Shown here: positions 44,013-53,431 of the stretch, one piece after another
How positions within the stretch are numbered: the stretch's first letter is position 1
Layout: the number at the start of each line of letters is the position of its first letter
Assembly: GCF_001975665.1 (NCBI RefSeq)
Contig: NZ_CP019419.1
Span: 3,207,501-3,271,500, forward strand
DNA: 64,000 nucleotides
Direction: 5' to 3'
DNA from: Polaribacter reichenbachii
Lineage (GTDB): Bacteria > Bacteroidota > Bacteroidia > Flavobacteriales > Flavobacteriaceae
Translations under genes and position numbers: made by a program
Notes under the pieces: model-generated
What the model was told of the DNA's origin: nothing
What the model saw: the letters and a program-made list of their open reading frames with translations, nothing else
Database searches by the model: none

Positions 44013-46004
44013 ATGCCTATAAATATTGATTATTCTTTAAATTCAAGCTTTAATGATGCTACTTTATTGCATTTATACAAATGTTTACTAAAACCTCGTT
44101 TCATTGAAGAAAAGATGCTTATTCTTTTGCGTCAAGGTAAAATATCGAAATGGTTTTCTGGTATTGGGCAAGAAGCAATTTCTATTGGTGTAACTCTAGC
44201 TTTAGAAAAAGACGAATATATTTTGCCAATGCACAGAAATTTAGGTGTTTTTACAACTAGAGGCATCCCTTTATATCGATTATTTTCTCAGTGGCAAGGA
44301 AAAGCAAACGGATTTACAAAAGGTAGAGATAGAAGTTTTCATTTTGGTACGCAAGAATACAATATTGTTGGTATGATTTCTCATTTAGGACCGCAATTGG
44401 GAGTTGCAGACGGAATTGCATTGGCCAACAAATTAAAAAATAACAATAAAATTTGTGCTGTTTTTACAGGTGAAGGAGGTACAAGTGAGGGCGATTTTCA
44501 TGAGGCTTTAAATGTAGCTTCAGTTTGGAGTTTACCTGTTTTATTTTGTGTAGAAAATAATGGTTATGGCTTATCTACACCCAACTCAGAACAATTTAAT
44601 TGTAATAATATTGCTGATAAAGGCATTGGTTATGGAATGGAAAGTCATATCATTGATGGCAATAATGTCTTAGAAGTTTATTCTAAAGTTAATGAACTTG
44701 CTAAAAGTGTTCGTAAAAATCCTAGACCAATTTTAATTGAATTCAAAACTTTTAGAATTCGTGGTCATGAAGAAGCGAGTGGTACTAAATATGTTCCTGA
44801 AGATGTTTTGGAGTTTTGGAGAGCAAAAGATCCAATTACTAATTTTGAAGCTTTTTTAAAAAATAAAGGAGTTTTATCTGCAATTATAGAACAACAATAT
44901 AAAGAAGAAATTACTGCAGAAATTCATGAGCATTTGCAAATTGCTTTTAATGAAGAAAAAATAATTCCGAATTTAGAAACAGAACTAAAAGATGTTTTTA
45001 AACCTTTAGATTATCAAGAAATAAAACCATCATCAAACAAAAAAAATATTCGTTTTGTTGATGCAATTTCTGACGGATTAAAATTATCAATGGAAAATCA
45101 CAAGGATTTGGTAATTATGGGTCAAGATGTTGCAGAATATGGTGGAGTTTTTAAAATTACTGATGGTTTTGTAGCAAAATTTGGTAAAGAACGCATTAGA
45201 AATACACCAATTTGTGAGTCAGTTATTATAAGTGCTGCCTATGGTTTGTCTGTAAATGGAGTAAAATCAATTGTAGAAATGCAGTTTGCAGATTTTGTTT
45301 CTTCTGGTTTTAATCCGATTGTAAATTTGTTAGCAAAATCGCATTATAGATGGTCTGAGAAAGCAGATATTGTAGTTAGAATGCCTTGTGGAGCAGGAGT
45401 AGGAGCTGGTCCTTTTCATAGTCAAACCAATGAAGCTTGGTTTACAAAAACACCAGGTTTAAAAGTGATTTATCCTGCATTTCCAGAAGATGCCAAAGGT
45501 TTATTAATTAGTGCTATAAATGATCCTAATCCTGTTTTGTTTTTTGAGCACAAAGCATTATATAGATCTGTTTATCAAGATGTTTCTGAAGATTATTTTA
45601 CTACGGAAATTGGAAAAGCAAATCTTTTAAAAACCGGAATTCATCTTACAATTATCAGTTATGGAGCTGCAATTCATTGGGTTTTAGAAGCATTAGAAAA
45701 TCTATCAAATATTTATGCTGATATTATTGATTTAAGAACTTTACAACCTTTAGATATTGATACAATTTTTACATCCGTTAGAAAAACAGGAAAAGCAATA
45801 ATTGTACAAGAAGATTCTCTTTTTGGCGGAATTGCAAGTGAAATATCAGCATTGATTCAAGAGCATTGTTTCGAGTTTTTAGACGCACCTGTTCAACGTG
45901 TTGCAAGCATAGATACTCCAATTCCTTTTCAATCAGATTTGGAACAACAATATTTATCAAAAAATAAATTGAGAGAAAGAATACAATCTTTACATCAATA
46001 TTAA
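44013..46004 (+). CDS. 2-oxoacid dehydrogenase E1, fused alpha and beta subunits
   Basis: 663 residues. Residues 1-330 are the E1 alpha (ThDP-binding FTGEGGTSEGDF and VENNGYGLS; RIRGHEEASGT), and about 345-663 the E1 beta chain (MGQDVAEYGGVFKITDG; GAGVGAGPFHSQ; DLRTLQPLDIDTI). Fused alpha/beta E1 enzymes are typical of Bacteroidota and probably act on branched-chain 2-oxoacids (2-oxoisovalerate) or pyruvate. E2 and E3 are not in the window. A -7 box TATATTTG at 43981-43988 lies 25 bp upstream. The next gene begins 12 bp after the stop. Confidence 0.92.
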   Translation: MPINIDYSLNSSFNDATLLHLYKCLLKPRFIEEKMLILLRQGKISKWFSGIGQEAISIGVTLALEKDEYILPMHRNLGVFTTRGIPLYRLFSQWQGKANGFTKGRDRSFHFGTQEYNIVGMISHLGPQLGVADGIALANKLKNNNKICAVFTGEGGTSEGDFHEALNVASVWSLPVLFCVENNGYGLSTPNSEQFNCNNIADKGIGYGMESHIIDGNNVLEVYSKVNELAKSVRKNPRPILIEFKTFRIRGHEEASGTKYVPEDVLEFWRAKDPITNFEAFLKNKGVLSAIIEQQYKEEITAEIHEHLQIAFNEEKIIPNLETELKDVFKPLDYQEIKPSSNKKNIRFVDAISDGLKLSMENHKDLVIMGQDVAEYGGVFKITDGFVAKFGKERIRNTPICESVIISAAYGLSVNGVKSIVEMQFADFVSSGFNPIVNLLAKSHYRWSEKADIVVRMPCGAGVGAGPFHSQTNEAWFTKTPGLKVIYPAFPEDAKGLLISAINDPNPVLFFEHKALYRSVYQDVSEDYFTTEIGKANLLKTGIHLTIISYGAAIHWVLEALENLSNIYADIIDLRTLQPLDIDTIFTSVRKTGKAIIVQEDSLFGGIASEISALIQEHCFEFLDAPVQRVASIDTPIPFQSDLEQQYLSKNKLRERIQSLHQY

Positions 46005-46016
46005 AAAATTATACAA

Positions 46017-47024
46017 ATGAAAAATAAACAAATTATATTTAAAAAACGTCCTGTAGGAGTCCCAGATTTAGATACTTGGCAATTAGAAAACAATGAAATT
46101 CCTGAATTAAAAGAAGGAGAAGTTTTAATACAGCAACATTATATTTCTTTAGACCCTGCAATGCGTGGTTGGATGAACGATTCTAAATCTTACATTCCTC
46201 CAGTTGCTATAGATGATGTTATGAGAGCTGGTTCTATTGGTACAATTATCAAAAATAATGGAAATGAGAACTTTGCTATTGGAGATGTAGTTTCTGGTTG
46301 GGGAGGCGTACAGCAATTTGTAAATACGAAAGGTGATAATTGGTATAAAGTTGATACAAATTTAGCGCCAATGCCTGTGTATATTGGTACTTTAGGTATG
46401 CCAGGAATGACAGCTTATTTTGGAATTACAGAAGTTGGTAAAATTAAAGAAGGAGATACAGTTTTAATTTCTGGAGCTGCAGGTGCTGTTGGTAGTATTG
46501 TTGGGCAAATTGCTAAAATTAAAGGCTGTACAGTAATTGGTATTGCTGGTGGAAAAGAAAAATGTGATTATCTAATAAACGAATTAGGCTTTGATAAAGC
46601 CATAGACTACAAATCTGAAAATATTTATACTGCTTTAAAAGAAAAGTGTTCTGATGGTGTAGATATTTATTTTGATAATGTTGGAGGTACAATTTTAGAT
46701 GCTGCTTTAACAAAATTAAAAATGAATGCAAGAGTGGTTTTATGTGGTGCAATTTCGCAGTACAATAAGAAATCTAAAATTGAAGGACCAAGCAATTATC
46801 TATCATTATTATTTACAAGATCTACAATGCAAGGAATGGTTGTTATGGATTATGCTGCTAAATTTGGTGAAGCTGCCCAACAAATGGGAACTTGGATGCA
46901 AGAAGGTAAATTAAAATCGAAAGAAGATATTTACGATGGCATTGAAAATTTTCAAGAAACATACAATAGATTATTTTCTGGTGATAAAAAAGGGAAATTA
47001 ATTTTAAAAGTAATAGAAGAATAG
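46017..47024 (+). CDS. NADP-dependent MDR-family reductase
   Basis: 335 residues of the zinc-free medium-chain dehydrogenase/reductase type (leukotriene B4 dehydrogenase/CurA-like). NADP-binding loop GAAGAVGSIVGQIAKIKG (about 152-169); YFDNVGG and GAISQYN are conserved. Probably reduces alpha,beta-unsaturated carbonyls. Probably cotranscribed with the E1 fusion gene and overlaps the next frame by one base. Confidence 0.9.
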   Translation: MKNKQIIFKKRPVGVPDLDTWQLENNEIPELKEGEVLIQQHYISLDPAMRGWMNDSKSYIPPVAIDDVMRAGSIGTIIKNNGNENFAIGDVVSGWGGVQQFVNTKGDNWYKVDTNLAPMPVYIGTLGMPGMTAYFGITEVGKIKEGDTVLISGAAGAVGSIVGQIAKIKGCTVIGIAGGKEKCDYLINELGFDKAIDYKSENIYTALKEKCSDGVDIYFDNVGGTILDAALTKLKMNARVVLCGAISQYNKKSKIEGPSNYLSLLFTRSTMQGMVVMDYAAKFGEAAQQMGTWMQEGKLKSKEDIYDGIENFQETYNRLFSGDKKGKLILKVIEE

Positions 47025-47203
47025 TGGAACATTTTTTTCAATGCCCTTATTGTTGGGAAGAAATTTCAATGCTATTAGATACTAGTGTTCAGCAACAAAC
47101 CTACATAGAAGATTGTGAGGTTTGTTGCAACCCAATTGAAATAACACCAAGTTTTGATAATGACGAGTTGATTGCTTTTGATGCGCAATCTATAGAGCAG
47201 TAG
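47024..47203 (+). CDS. CPXCG motif cysteine-rich protein
   Basis: A 59-residue protein starting with GTG that shares its first G with the stop codon TAG of the gene before. The start is MEHFFQCPYCWEEISMLLD, followed by EDCEVCCNPIEI; two Cys pairs (CPYC and CEVCC) form a probable zinc ribbon. It ends three bases before a convergent gene. Small proteins of this CPXCG family are widespread and of unknown function. Confidence 0.85.
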   Translation: MEHFFQCPYCWEEISMLLDTSVQQQTYIEDCEVCCNPIEITPSFDNDELIAFDAQSIEQ

Positions 47204-47206
47204 CTT

Positions 47207-47911
47207 TTAATTTAAGGGATTTTTCCACTTAAACTCACTAAATAAAGCAAGCCAATCTTCTGGGAAATTTGCTTTTAGACTTTGTTTTTCTGATGTAAAC
47301 GGATGTGTAAATTCTAATTTACCTGCGTGTAAAAACAAGTTTTTCCAACCAAAGTTATCAGCATACATGGTATCGTGATTTTTATCACCGTATTTTGCAT
47401 CACCAATTAATGGGTGACTGATTTTGTTCATATGAACTCTTAATTGATGCATTCTCCCTGTTTTAGGCGATAATTGTACTAAACTATAACGTGAAGAATC
47501 ATAAGGTTTTACTGGGATGTTTAAAGTGATGTTCGCTAAAGTTTTTAAGGCTGTTAAGGCATCTTTATGTACGTTGGCATCTCTACCTTTTACAGATGAA
47601 TCTATTGTTTTTACATCCGGAGAAAAACCACGAACTACACCAAAATAGGTTTTTTGAATCTGGTTATTGGTAAACAATTCTTGAAATTTAGACACATATT
47701 CCTTTTCTTTTGCCAAGAGAATAATTCCTGATGTTTTACGATCTAATCGATGAATAGGGTATACTTTTAAATCCGTTTCATTTTTTATGATTTGCAGTAA
47801 AGAATCTTCATCAGCAACATTTCTAGAATGATAAGCGTGATGCACTAAAACGTTATTTGGTTTACTTACACAAAGTAAATAATCATCTTCAAAAATAATA
47901 TCTAAACTCAT
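47207..47911 (-). CDS. RluA/TruC-type pseudouridine synthase
   Basis: 234 residues with the RluA-family catalytic motif HRLDRKTSG (Asp about 59), KTGRMHQLRVHM and HPLIGDAKYG. No S4 domain, as in TruC, which modifies tRNA position 65. TruC is the best family match, but rRNA targets cannot be excluded. Confidence 0.88.
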   Translation of the reverse strand: MSLDIIFEDDYLLCVSKPNNVLVHHAYHSRNVADEDSLLQIIKNETDLKVYPIHRLDRKTSGIILLAKEKEYVSKFQELFTNNQIQKTYFGVVRGFSPDVKTIDSSVKGRDANVHKDALTALKTLANITLNIPVKPYDSSRYSLVQLSPKTGRMHQLRVHMNKISHPLIGDAKYGDKNHDTMYADNFGWKNLFLHAGKLEFTHPFTSEKQSLKANFPEDWLALFSEFKWKNPLN

Positions 47912-48025
47912 TTTCTTATTTAAAAGGGTAAAAATACTATATTTTGTATTTAAATTTTTAAGATTATTTTAATAGGTATTCTAATTCTTTTTCAGTATAT
48001 TTAAAACACTATATATCAGTTTAAT

Positions 48026-48565
48026 ATGAAGCCTAAGTTGTACGTTTTATTATTTTTTTTATCAATGTTATTTGTAGCTTGTAAAAGTACAGTTACATTG
48101 CTAGAGTTAGAAGCTTTACAAAAAATGGTTTCGAATAATCATTTTGAGTTTGTTGCCCATTCTGCAAATCCAATGCCAATGGCTAATGTTAGCGGTTTAC
48201 AGAATTTATTACCTGTGGGTAGTAATATGGCAAATATTAATTTAATTGGTAATGACAATTATTTTAGCGTACGAAACGATTCTTTATTTTTTGAGTTACC
48301 TTATTATGGCGTAAGACAAATAGGAGGTGGTTATGGATCTGAAGTAGGATTAAAATTTAAAGGCATACCCGAAAAAACATCAACTATTTTTAATGCAAAG
48401 AAAAACCAGTATTCTTTAAAGTATATGGTAAAAACGAAAGATGAAAACCTAAATATTAATATGATCTTATTTGTAAATAACAAAGCTACTTTGAGTGTAA
48501 ACAGCAGCCATAGAAGTAATATTAATTACAATGGTACATGGACAGCATTAGAGGATTCTAAATAG
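48026..48565 (+). CDS. DUF4251 lipoprotein
   Basis: 179 residues with a lipobox (LFVAC, Cys near 19) and the DUF4251 beta-rich domain (NYFSVRNDSLFFELPYYG; GLKFKGIPE). Function unknown; common in flavobacteria. Convergent with the pump gene, stop codons 3 bp apart. Confidence 0.82.
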   Translation: MKPKLYVLLFFLSMLFVACKSTVTLLELEALQKMVSNNHFEFVAHSANPMPMANVSGLQNLLPVGSNMANINLIGNDNYFSVRNDSLFFELPYYGVRQIGGGYGSEVGLKFKGIPEKTSTIFNAKKNQYSLKYMVKTKDENLNINMILFVNNKATLSVNSSHRSNINYNGTWTALEDSK

Positions 48566-48568
48566 TAT

Positions 48569-49774
48569 TTACTGTAAGGTTTTTCTCTTCGAAATTTCTA
48601 AATACTGAATTAAAATCAAAGAAATTGTACCACATACTAGAAAACCTAAAAATAGAGGTAGAGCAGAAGTACTTATATAACTACCAATAAATGTTGCGAT
48701 AGGCACAGCCATAATTGTAGACACAAATCCGTTTAACGCAGCTCCAATTCCTGCAATATGTCCAATATTGTTCATTGCTAATGCTCTAGTATTCCCAAAC
48801 AAAAACCCTAAAGAGAAAAACTGAAACCAGAAAAAGACAATTAAAATGTAAACACTTGGATTTGGTTCTCCATAAAATAATACTGTGTACATTAAAGGAA
48901 TTATAGTAAAAACTAAGGCAAACACCTTTACTAACTTTAACATTCCGAATTTTACTACTAAAGTTCCGTTTAAGAAAGTAGAGAGTCCAATACCAAAAGC
49001 TAAACCCGCAAAAATAAAAGGAAACTCTTCTTTTAAGCCATACTGATTTTCAAAGATTTGTTGACTAGCACTTAAATAGACCATAAAAGAACCTGTAATA
49101 AAGCCAGAGAAAATAGTAAAAATAACAGCATCTTTTTCTTTTAAAAACGCTTTACTACCTTCTATAAACAACGTGAATTTAAACTTCTTTTTATTTTCTG
49201 GTTTTAAGGTTTCTGGTTGTCTTTTCCAGAACCAAATCATAAAAAAAGTACCCAATAATAACTGACTATAAAAAATGGCTTTCCAGCCATAAGCATCTAA
49301 TAATATTTTACCAATAGCAGGCGCAACTACAGGAACTAGAATAAATAAAGCTACTACAAAAGACATTACTTTAGCCATATAATTACCACTAAAACGATCT
49401 CTAACCATAGCAATACTAATGGTTCTAGGAGCAGAAAGACCCATACCTTGTAGGATTCTTCCAAAAATCATCATTTCTAGACTTGTGGAGAAAATGCAAA
49501 TTAAACTGGCCAAAGCAAAAATGATAAAACCTATATAGATTACGGGTTTTCTACCAAAACTATCTGATAAAGGCCCAGAAATAAGTTGACCAACACCTAA
49601 GCCTAAGAAAATCATTGTGATTAACAATTGGTTGTTATGCTGATCTACTACATTTAAAGAAGTGCTAATATTTTCTATTGCCGGCAATAGTGCATCTATA
49701 GACAATGCCACCAAAGACATTAAAGATGCCATGATAATAATAAACTCTAATTCTGATTTTTGCTTCATTGCCAT
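48569..49774 (-). CDS. MFS drug efflux transporter (Bcr/CflA-like)
   Basis: 401 residues, 12 membrane helices. The DHA1 motif A-like loop SDSFGRKPVIYIGF and motif C-like region near LVPVVAPAIGKILL are present, with an N-terminal LSIDALLPAIENIS typical of the Bcr/CflA group (chloramphenicol, bicyclomycin, sulfonamide efflux). Started at ATG 49774; another ATG two codons later and a TTG upstream are possible. Confidence 0.87.
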   Translation of the reverse strand: MAMKQKSELEFIIIMASLMSLVALSIDALLPAIENISTSLNVVDQHNNQLLITMIFLGLGVGQLISGPLSDSFGRKPVIYIGFIIFALASLICIFSTSLEMMIFGRILQGMGLSAPRTISIAMVRDRFSGNYMAKVMSFVVALFILVPVVAPAIGKILLDAYGWKAIFYSQLLLGTFFMIWFWKRQPETLKPENKKKFKFTLFIEGSKAFLKEKDAVIFTIFSGFITGSFMVYLSASQQIFENQYGLKEEFPFIFAGLAFGIGLSTFLNGTLVVKFGMLKLVKVFALVFTIIPLMYTVLFYGEPNPSVYILIVFFWFQFFSLGFLFGNTRALAMNNIGHIAGIGAALNGFVSTIMAVPIATFIGSYISTSALPLFLGFLVCGTISLILIQYLEISKRKTLQ

Positions 49775-49939
49775 AGCCGGCAAAAGTAATCTATAAATTT
49801 TACCCTAAATATTAAAAACTCTTAAACAAATGCAAAAAAGAAAACTCATTAAATTAAATAGCCTAAACATTAAAAAAGTTTAAAGCTTATTGAGTGCGTA
49901 TGCCGTTTATACTTTTAGCTACTAATTCTCGTATATTTA

Positions 49940-50356
49940 CTATTCTGTACCGATTTGATTGATTAAAGTATCATTACCAATACCTTTTGGGTTTTCGCCC
50001 CATTTGTTCACCCCATTATAACTTTCCATACAAGTAAAAATAAGTAATACAAATTTACCTATATAAGGTATTATTGTAATTAAATACCACCAACCACTTC
50101 TGTTGGTATCGTGTAAACGTCTTACAGTAACCGCTATTGTGGGTACTAAAGTTGCTAAAATGTATAAACCAATTATTGTTAAACCTAAATTACTTGGTTC
50201 TTCTGTACTGTCTAATCCGCCAGATATAAAAATTAACACAAAGGATAATACCCCCACAATTATGATGTGCATTAAATAGAACATCCAATATTCTTTACGT
50301 CTAGCTCTGCCTTTAAAATTTGCGTATTCTGATAATACTTTTAGATACCAATTCAT
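49940..50356 (-). CDS. DUF805 membrane protein (copy 2)
   Basis: 138 residues, four hydrophobic segments; DUF805 signature FKGRARRKEYWMF near the N terminus and RRLHDTNRSGWWYL. A tandem copy of the next gene upstream, 2 bp apart. Function unknown. Confidence 0.85.
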   Translation of the reverse strand: MNWYLKVLSEYANFKGRARRKEYWMFYLMHIIIVGVLSFVLIFISGGLDSTEEPSNLGLTIIGLYILATLVPTIAVTVRRLHDTNRSGWWYLITIIPYIGKFVLLIFTCMESYNGVNKWGENPKGIGNDTLINQIGTE

Positions 50357-50358
50357 AA

Positions 50359-50742
50359 TTATTCTTTTCCTATTTGATTGATCATTAATTCGTGGCTATC
50401 GTGTTTAGGATTTTCTCCCCATTTGTTTGGTTCTTCATCACCATCTGTACAAAAAAGAATCAAGTTATAGATTGGTATTAACATATACCAACCACTTTTA
50501 CCAACATCATGCATTCTTCTAGCACTTACAGCCAAAGAGGGTACTAATGTAGCAATACTGTAAATAGTCTCAAAATATCCATCTTCATTTAAAGGTCCAT
50601 AAGTTGTACCTAATAGATTATCTAAAACCATCATTATAATTGAAATGATTGCATTAATTAATACAAACATCCAATATTCTTTTCGTCTTGCTCTGCCTTT
50701 AAAATCTGCGTATTGTTTTAATACTTTTACATACCAATTCAT
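50359..50742 (-). CDS. DUF805 membrane protein (copy 1)
   Basis: 127 residues; same N-terminal FKGRARRKEYWMF, then RRMHDVGKSGWYML and a C-terminal NKWGENPK that is shared with its neighbour. Tandem duplication with strong divergence of the middle helices. Function unknown. Confidence 0.85.
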   Translation of the reverse strand: MNWYVKVLKQYADFKGRARRKEYWMFVLINAIISIIMMVLDNLLGTTYGPLNEDGYFETIYSIATLVPSLAVSARRMHDVGKSGWYMLIPIYNLILFCTDGDEEPNKWGENPKHDSHELMINQIGKE

Positions 50743-50768
50743 AGTTTTTATTTTTTTAATTCATAATT

Positions 50769-52103
50769 TTAAAATAGACCTCTAGATTTTAGCTCAAGAT
50801 ATTTGTTGATTGTATCTCCGGTTAAATCTTGTGGTTTGGTGAGTACAGACTGGATTCCGTACTTTTTTAATTCGTTTACAATGCGTTTCTTTTCGTACAT
50901 GAACTTCTCTGCAATAATGCTGTCGTAAACACCTTGAATATCATCTGATTCTGCATCAATTAAAGCATCTAATTCTGTGTTTTTAAAGAAGACCACTAAT
51001 ACCAAATGGTTTTTAGCTAAGGCTCTTAAATAGGGGAGTTGTCTGTTTAAACCGTCTATGGTTTCGAAATTCGTAAACAGTATTAATAAACTTCTGTGTG
51101 TTATTTTTCTTTTTACTACGGAATATAATGTACTAAAATCAGGTTCATCGAAATTGGTTTTAATGTTGTGTAATGCTTCAGAAATTAAACTCATTTGCGA
51201 GTTTCTTCTTTCTGCAACTACCCAATCTTCTAGCTTTGTAGCAAAAGACAACATCCCTGCTTTATCTTGTTTTCTAAGGATGACATTGCTGATGGCTAAA
51301 GTTGCATTTACAGCATAATCTAAGAGGCTTAAACCGTTAAAAGTCATTTGCATGGCCCTACCTTTATCAATAATAGCATAGACCGATTGTGATCTTTCTT
51401 CTACAAATTGATTCACCATTAGTTGGTTTCTCTTGGCAGTCGCTTTCCAGTTTAAGGTTCTAATATCATCACCAGAAACATATTCTTTAATTTGTTCGAA
51501 CTCTAAAGAATGCCCAATTCTTCTTACTTTTTTAGATCCGTAAGAAGTGGTGGAGCTGTTAAAGTTCTTAATATCAAACTCTTTTAATCTTAGGAAAGAA
51601 GGATAACATTTGAGTTCTTTTTCAGTGCCCAACACATATTTTTTAGTGGCTAGTTGTAAACCTGAGTTTGCAAACACATTGATATGCCCAAAAAGATAAA
51701 CACCTCTTTCTTTGGGTGTTAATTTATAATGAATGGTTTTGTCTGCTTTCTTTTGGATGATTTGTGTAAAAATAAAATCCCTTTTTTGGAATTGATAAGG
51801 TAATTCTTCAATAAGCGATAAATGTGCCACAAAAGGATAATTGTTTTTAATGGATAAAGAGATCTTATTTTCATCGCCATTGGATAATCTTTCTGGTAAA
51901 TAACGATCTACTTCGATTCCTTTTTTGGTTTGATAAAGGATTAGAATATCAATAAAAGTTAAGACAATTAATATGAAAAACAACACTTTAGCTATTTCGA
52001 AAACTATAGGCGCAAAGAAGCCTACTACAAATAATGTAGCTACTATAGCTAGTGCGTAGTAGAATCTGTTGTTTAAGAATAAAGTATTGAATAGATTTTT
52101 CAA
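50769..52103 (-). CDS. DUF58 protein of the MoxR cluster
   Basis: 444 residues from a TTG at 52103; an upstream in-frame TTG at 52151 lies within a repeat and would add 16 residues encoded by it. Two N-terminal membrane helices (about 15-60), then a DUF58/vWA-like domain with RRIGHSLEFEQIKEYVSGDD and TLNWKATAKRNQLMVNQF (about 190-250). DUF58 proteins work with MoxR ATPases and vWA proteins; here the operon partner is MoxR, suggesting a chaperone-like role in envelope or protease complex maturation. Confidence 0.86.
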   Translation of the reverse strand: MKNLFNTLFLNNRFYYALAIVATLFVVGFFAPIVFEIAKVLFFILIVLTFIDILILYQTKKGIEVDRYLPERLSNGDENKISLSIKNNYPFVAHLSLIEELPYQFQKRDFIFTQIIQKKADKTIHYKLTPKERGVYLFGHINVFANSGLQLATKKYVLGTEKELKCYPSFLRLKEFDIKNFNSSTTSYGSKKVRRIGHSLEFEQIKEYVSGDDIRTLNWKATAKRNQLMVNQFVEERSQSVYAIIDKGRAMQMTFNGLSLLDYAVNATLAISNVILRKQDKAGMLSFATKLEDWVVAERRNSQMSLISEALHNIKTNFDEPDFSTLYSVVKRKITHRSLLILFTNFETIDGLNRQLPYLRALAKNHLVLVVFFKNTELDALIDAESDDIQGVYDSIIAEKFMYEKKRIVNELKKYGIQSVLTKPQDLTGDTINKYLELKSRGLF

Positions 52104-52130
52104 TGTTATTTGCAATTGTTTATTTAAAAA

Positions 52131-52401
52131 TTTCTCGATACAATTCCGCAAAAAAGCGGAATCACTCGAAATGACATACCTAACGTTTATTATTTTATTT
52201 ATCCTGTAAAATACAGGGATGCTATTTATTTGTTATTCAATTTCTCGATACAATTCCGCAAAAAAGCGGAATCACTCGAAATGACATACTTATCGTTTAT
52301 TATTTTATTTATCCTGCACAATACAGGGGTGTTATTTATTTGTTATTCAATTTCTCGATACAATTCCGCAAAAAAGCGGAATCACTCGAAATGACATACT
52401 T
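52131..52401. repeat. 110-bp tandem repeat, 2.5 copies, between MoxR and DUF58 genes
   Basis: Copies start at 52131, 52241 and 52351, each beginning TTTCTCGATACAATTCCGC. Each copy holds a hairpin (TTCCGC-AAAAAA-GCGGAA) inside an outer TTTCTCGA/TCGAAA pair, and the two full copies a second one (CCTGT...ACAGG). The half unit GTCATTTCGAG...CTCGAGAAA type is known to me as a dispersed flavobacterial intergenic repeat; the tandem 110-bp form is unusual. It lies within an otherwise tightly packed operon. Confidence 0.85.
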
Positions 52402-53427
52402 CTATCTTGGTATTTCTACGGCTTCGATGATTTGTTCAATAATTTGTTTACTGGTTAAACCTTCCATTTCTCTTTCTGGAGTAACGATTACTCTGTGTTG
52501 TAAAACTGGAATGGTAGCCTTTTTAATATCTTCTGGTGTTACAAAGTCTCGACCTTCTATGGCTGCAAATGCTTTGGATGCTGATAAAATAGCTATACTT
52601 GCTCTTGGTGAAGCCCCTAAATATAAAAAAGAGTTGGTTCTTGTATTTACCACAATGTTGGCAATGTATTTTAACAAGTTTTCTTCTATCTTTATTTGGT
52701 TGACTAAACTTCTGTATTCTAGAATTTTACTACCCTCTATAATGGTTTCTATTTTGCCAATTTTAGTGGTATTCTCTAAGGCCTGTTCTCTCATTATGAT
52801 TTCTAATTCCTCTTCTGCATTTGGGTATTCGATAATTACCTTAAACAAAAAACGATCTAATTGGGCTTCTGGTAATCTGTACGTACCTTCTTGTTCTATA
52901 GGGTTTTGGGTTGCTAATACTATAAAAGGCTCTTGCATTGTATAGGTAGTACCATCCATAGTAACTTGCTTTTCTTCCATAACCTCGAACATTGCAGCTT
53001 GAGTTTTGGCAGGCGCTCTGTTGATCTCATCAATTAAAACCATATTCGAGAAAATAGGGCCTTTTTTAAACTCAAATTCTGAGTTTTTTACATTAAAAAC
53101 TGATGTTCCTAAGATATCCGAAGGCATTAAATCTGGTGTAAACTGTATTCTGCTAAAGCCTATATTTAAGGTTTTAGACAATAACTTTGCTGTAATGGTT
53201 TTGGCAACTCCAGGTACACCTTCTATTAAAACGTGGCCGTTTGCTAAGAGGGCCACTAAGAGTAAATCCATCATTTCTTTTTGCCCAACAATTACCTTTT
53301 GCAATTGCTTTTTTATTTGAAAAACACTCTCTTGTAATTCGGTTAAATCGATTCTACTTTCGAATGCTAAATTGTTTGTATTTTCTAAACCCTCATTTTC
53401 ATTGGTAGGCACATTAGGTGTATCCAT
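52402..53427 (-). CDS. MoxR-type AAA+ ATPase
   Basis: 341 residues: Walker A GVPGVAKT (about 75-82), Walker B VLIDEINRAP (about 133), sensor and Arg-finger segments (RLPEAQLDRFLF), plus the AAA lid. MoxR ATPases cooperate with DUF58 and vWA proteins to assemble protein complexes; the neighbours here are the usual ones. Confidence 0.94.
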   Translation of the reverse strand: MDTPNVPTNENEGLENTNNLAFESRIDLTELQESVFQIKKQLQKVIVGQKEMMDLLLVALLANGHVLIEGVPGVAKTITAKLLSKTLNIGFSRIQFTPDLMPSDILGTSVFNVKNSEFEFKKGPIFSNMVLIDEINRAPAKTQAAMFEVMEEKQVTMDGTTYTMQEPFIVLATQNPIEQEGTYRLPEAQLDRFLFKVIIEYPNAEEELEIIMREQALENTTKIGKIETIIEGSKILEYRSLVNQIKIEENLLKYIANIVVNTRTNSFLYLGASPRASIAILSASKAFAAIEGRDFVTPEDIKKATIPVLQHRVIVTPEREMEGLTSKQIIEQIIEAVEIPR

Positions 53428-53431
53428 AAAC

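Noticed and set aside
52340..52945. 201-codon plus-strand frame
   Set aside because: Antisense to MoxR, which has full motif support, and starts in the tandem repeat.
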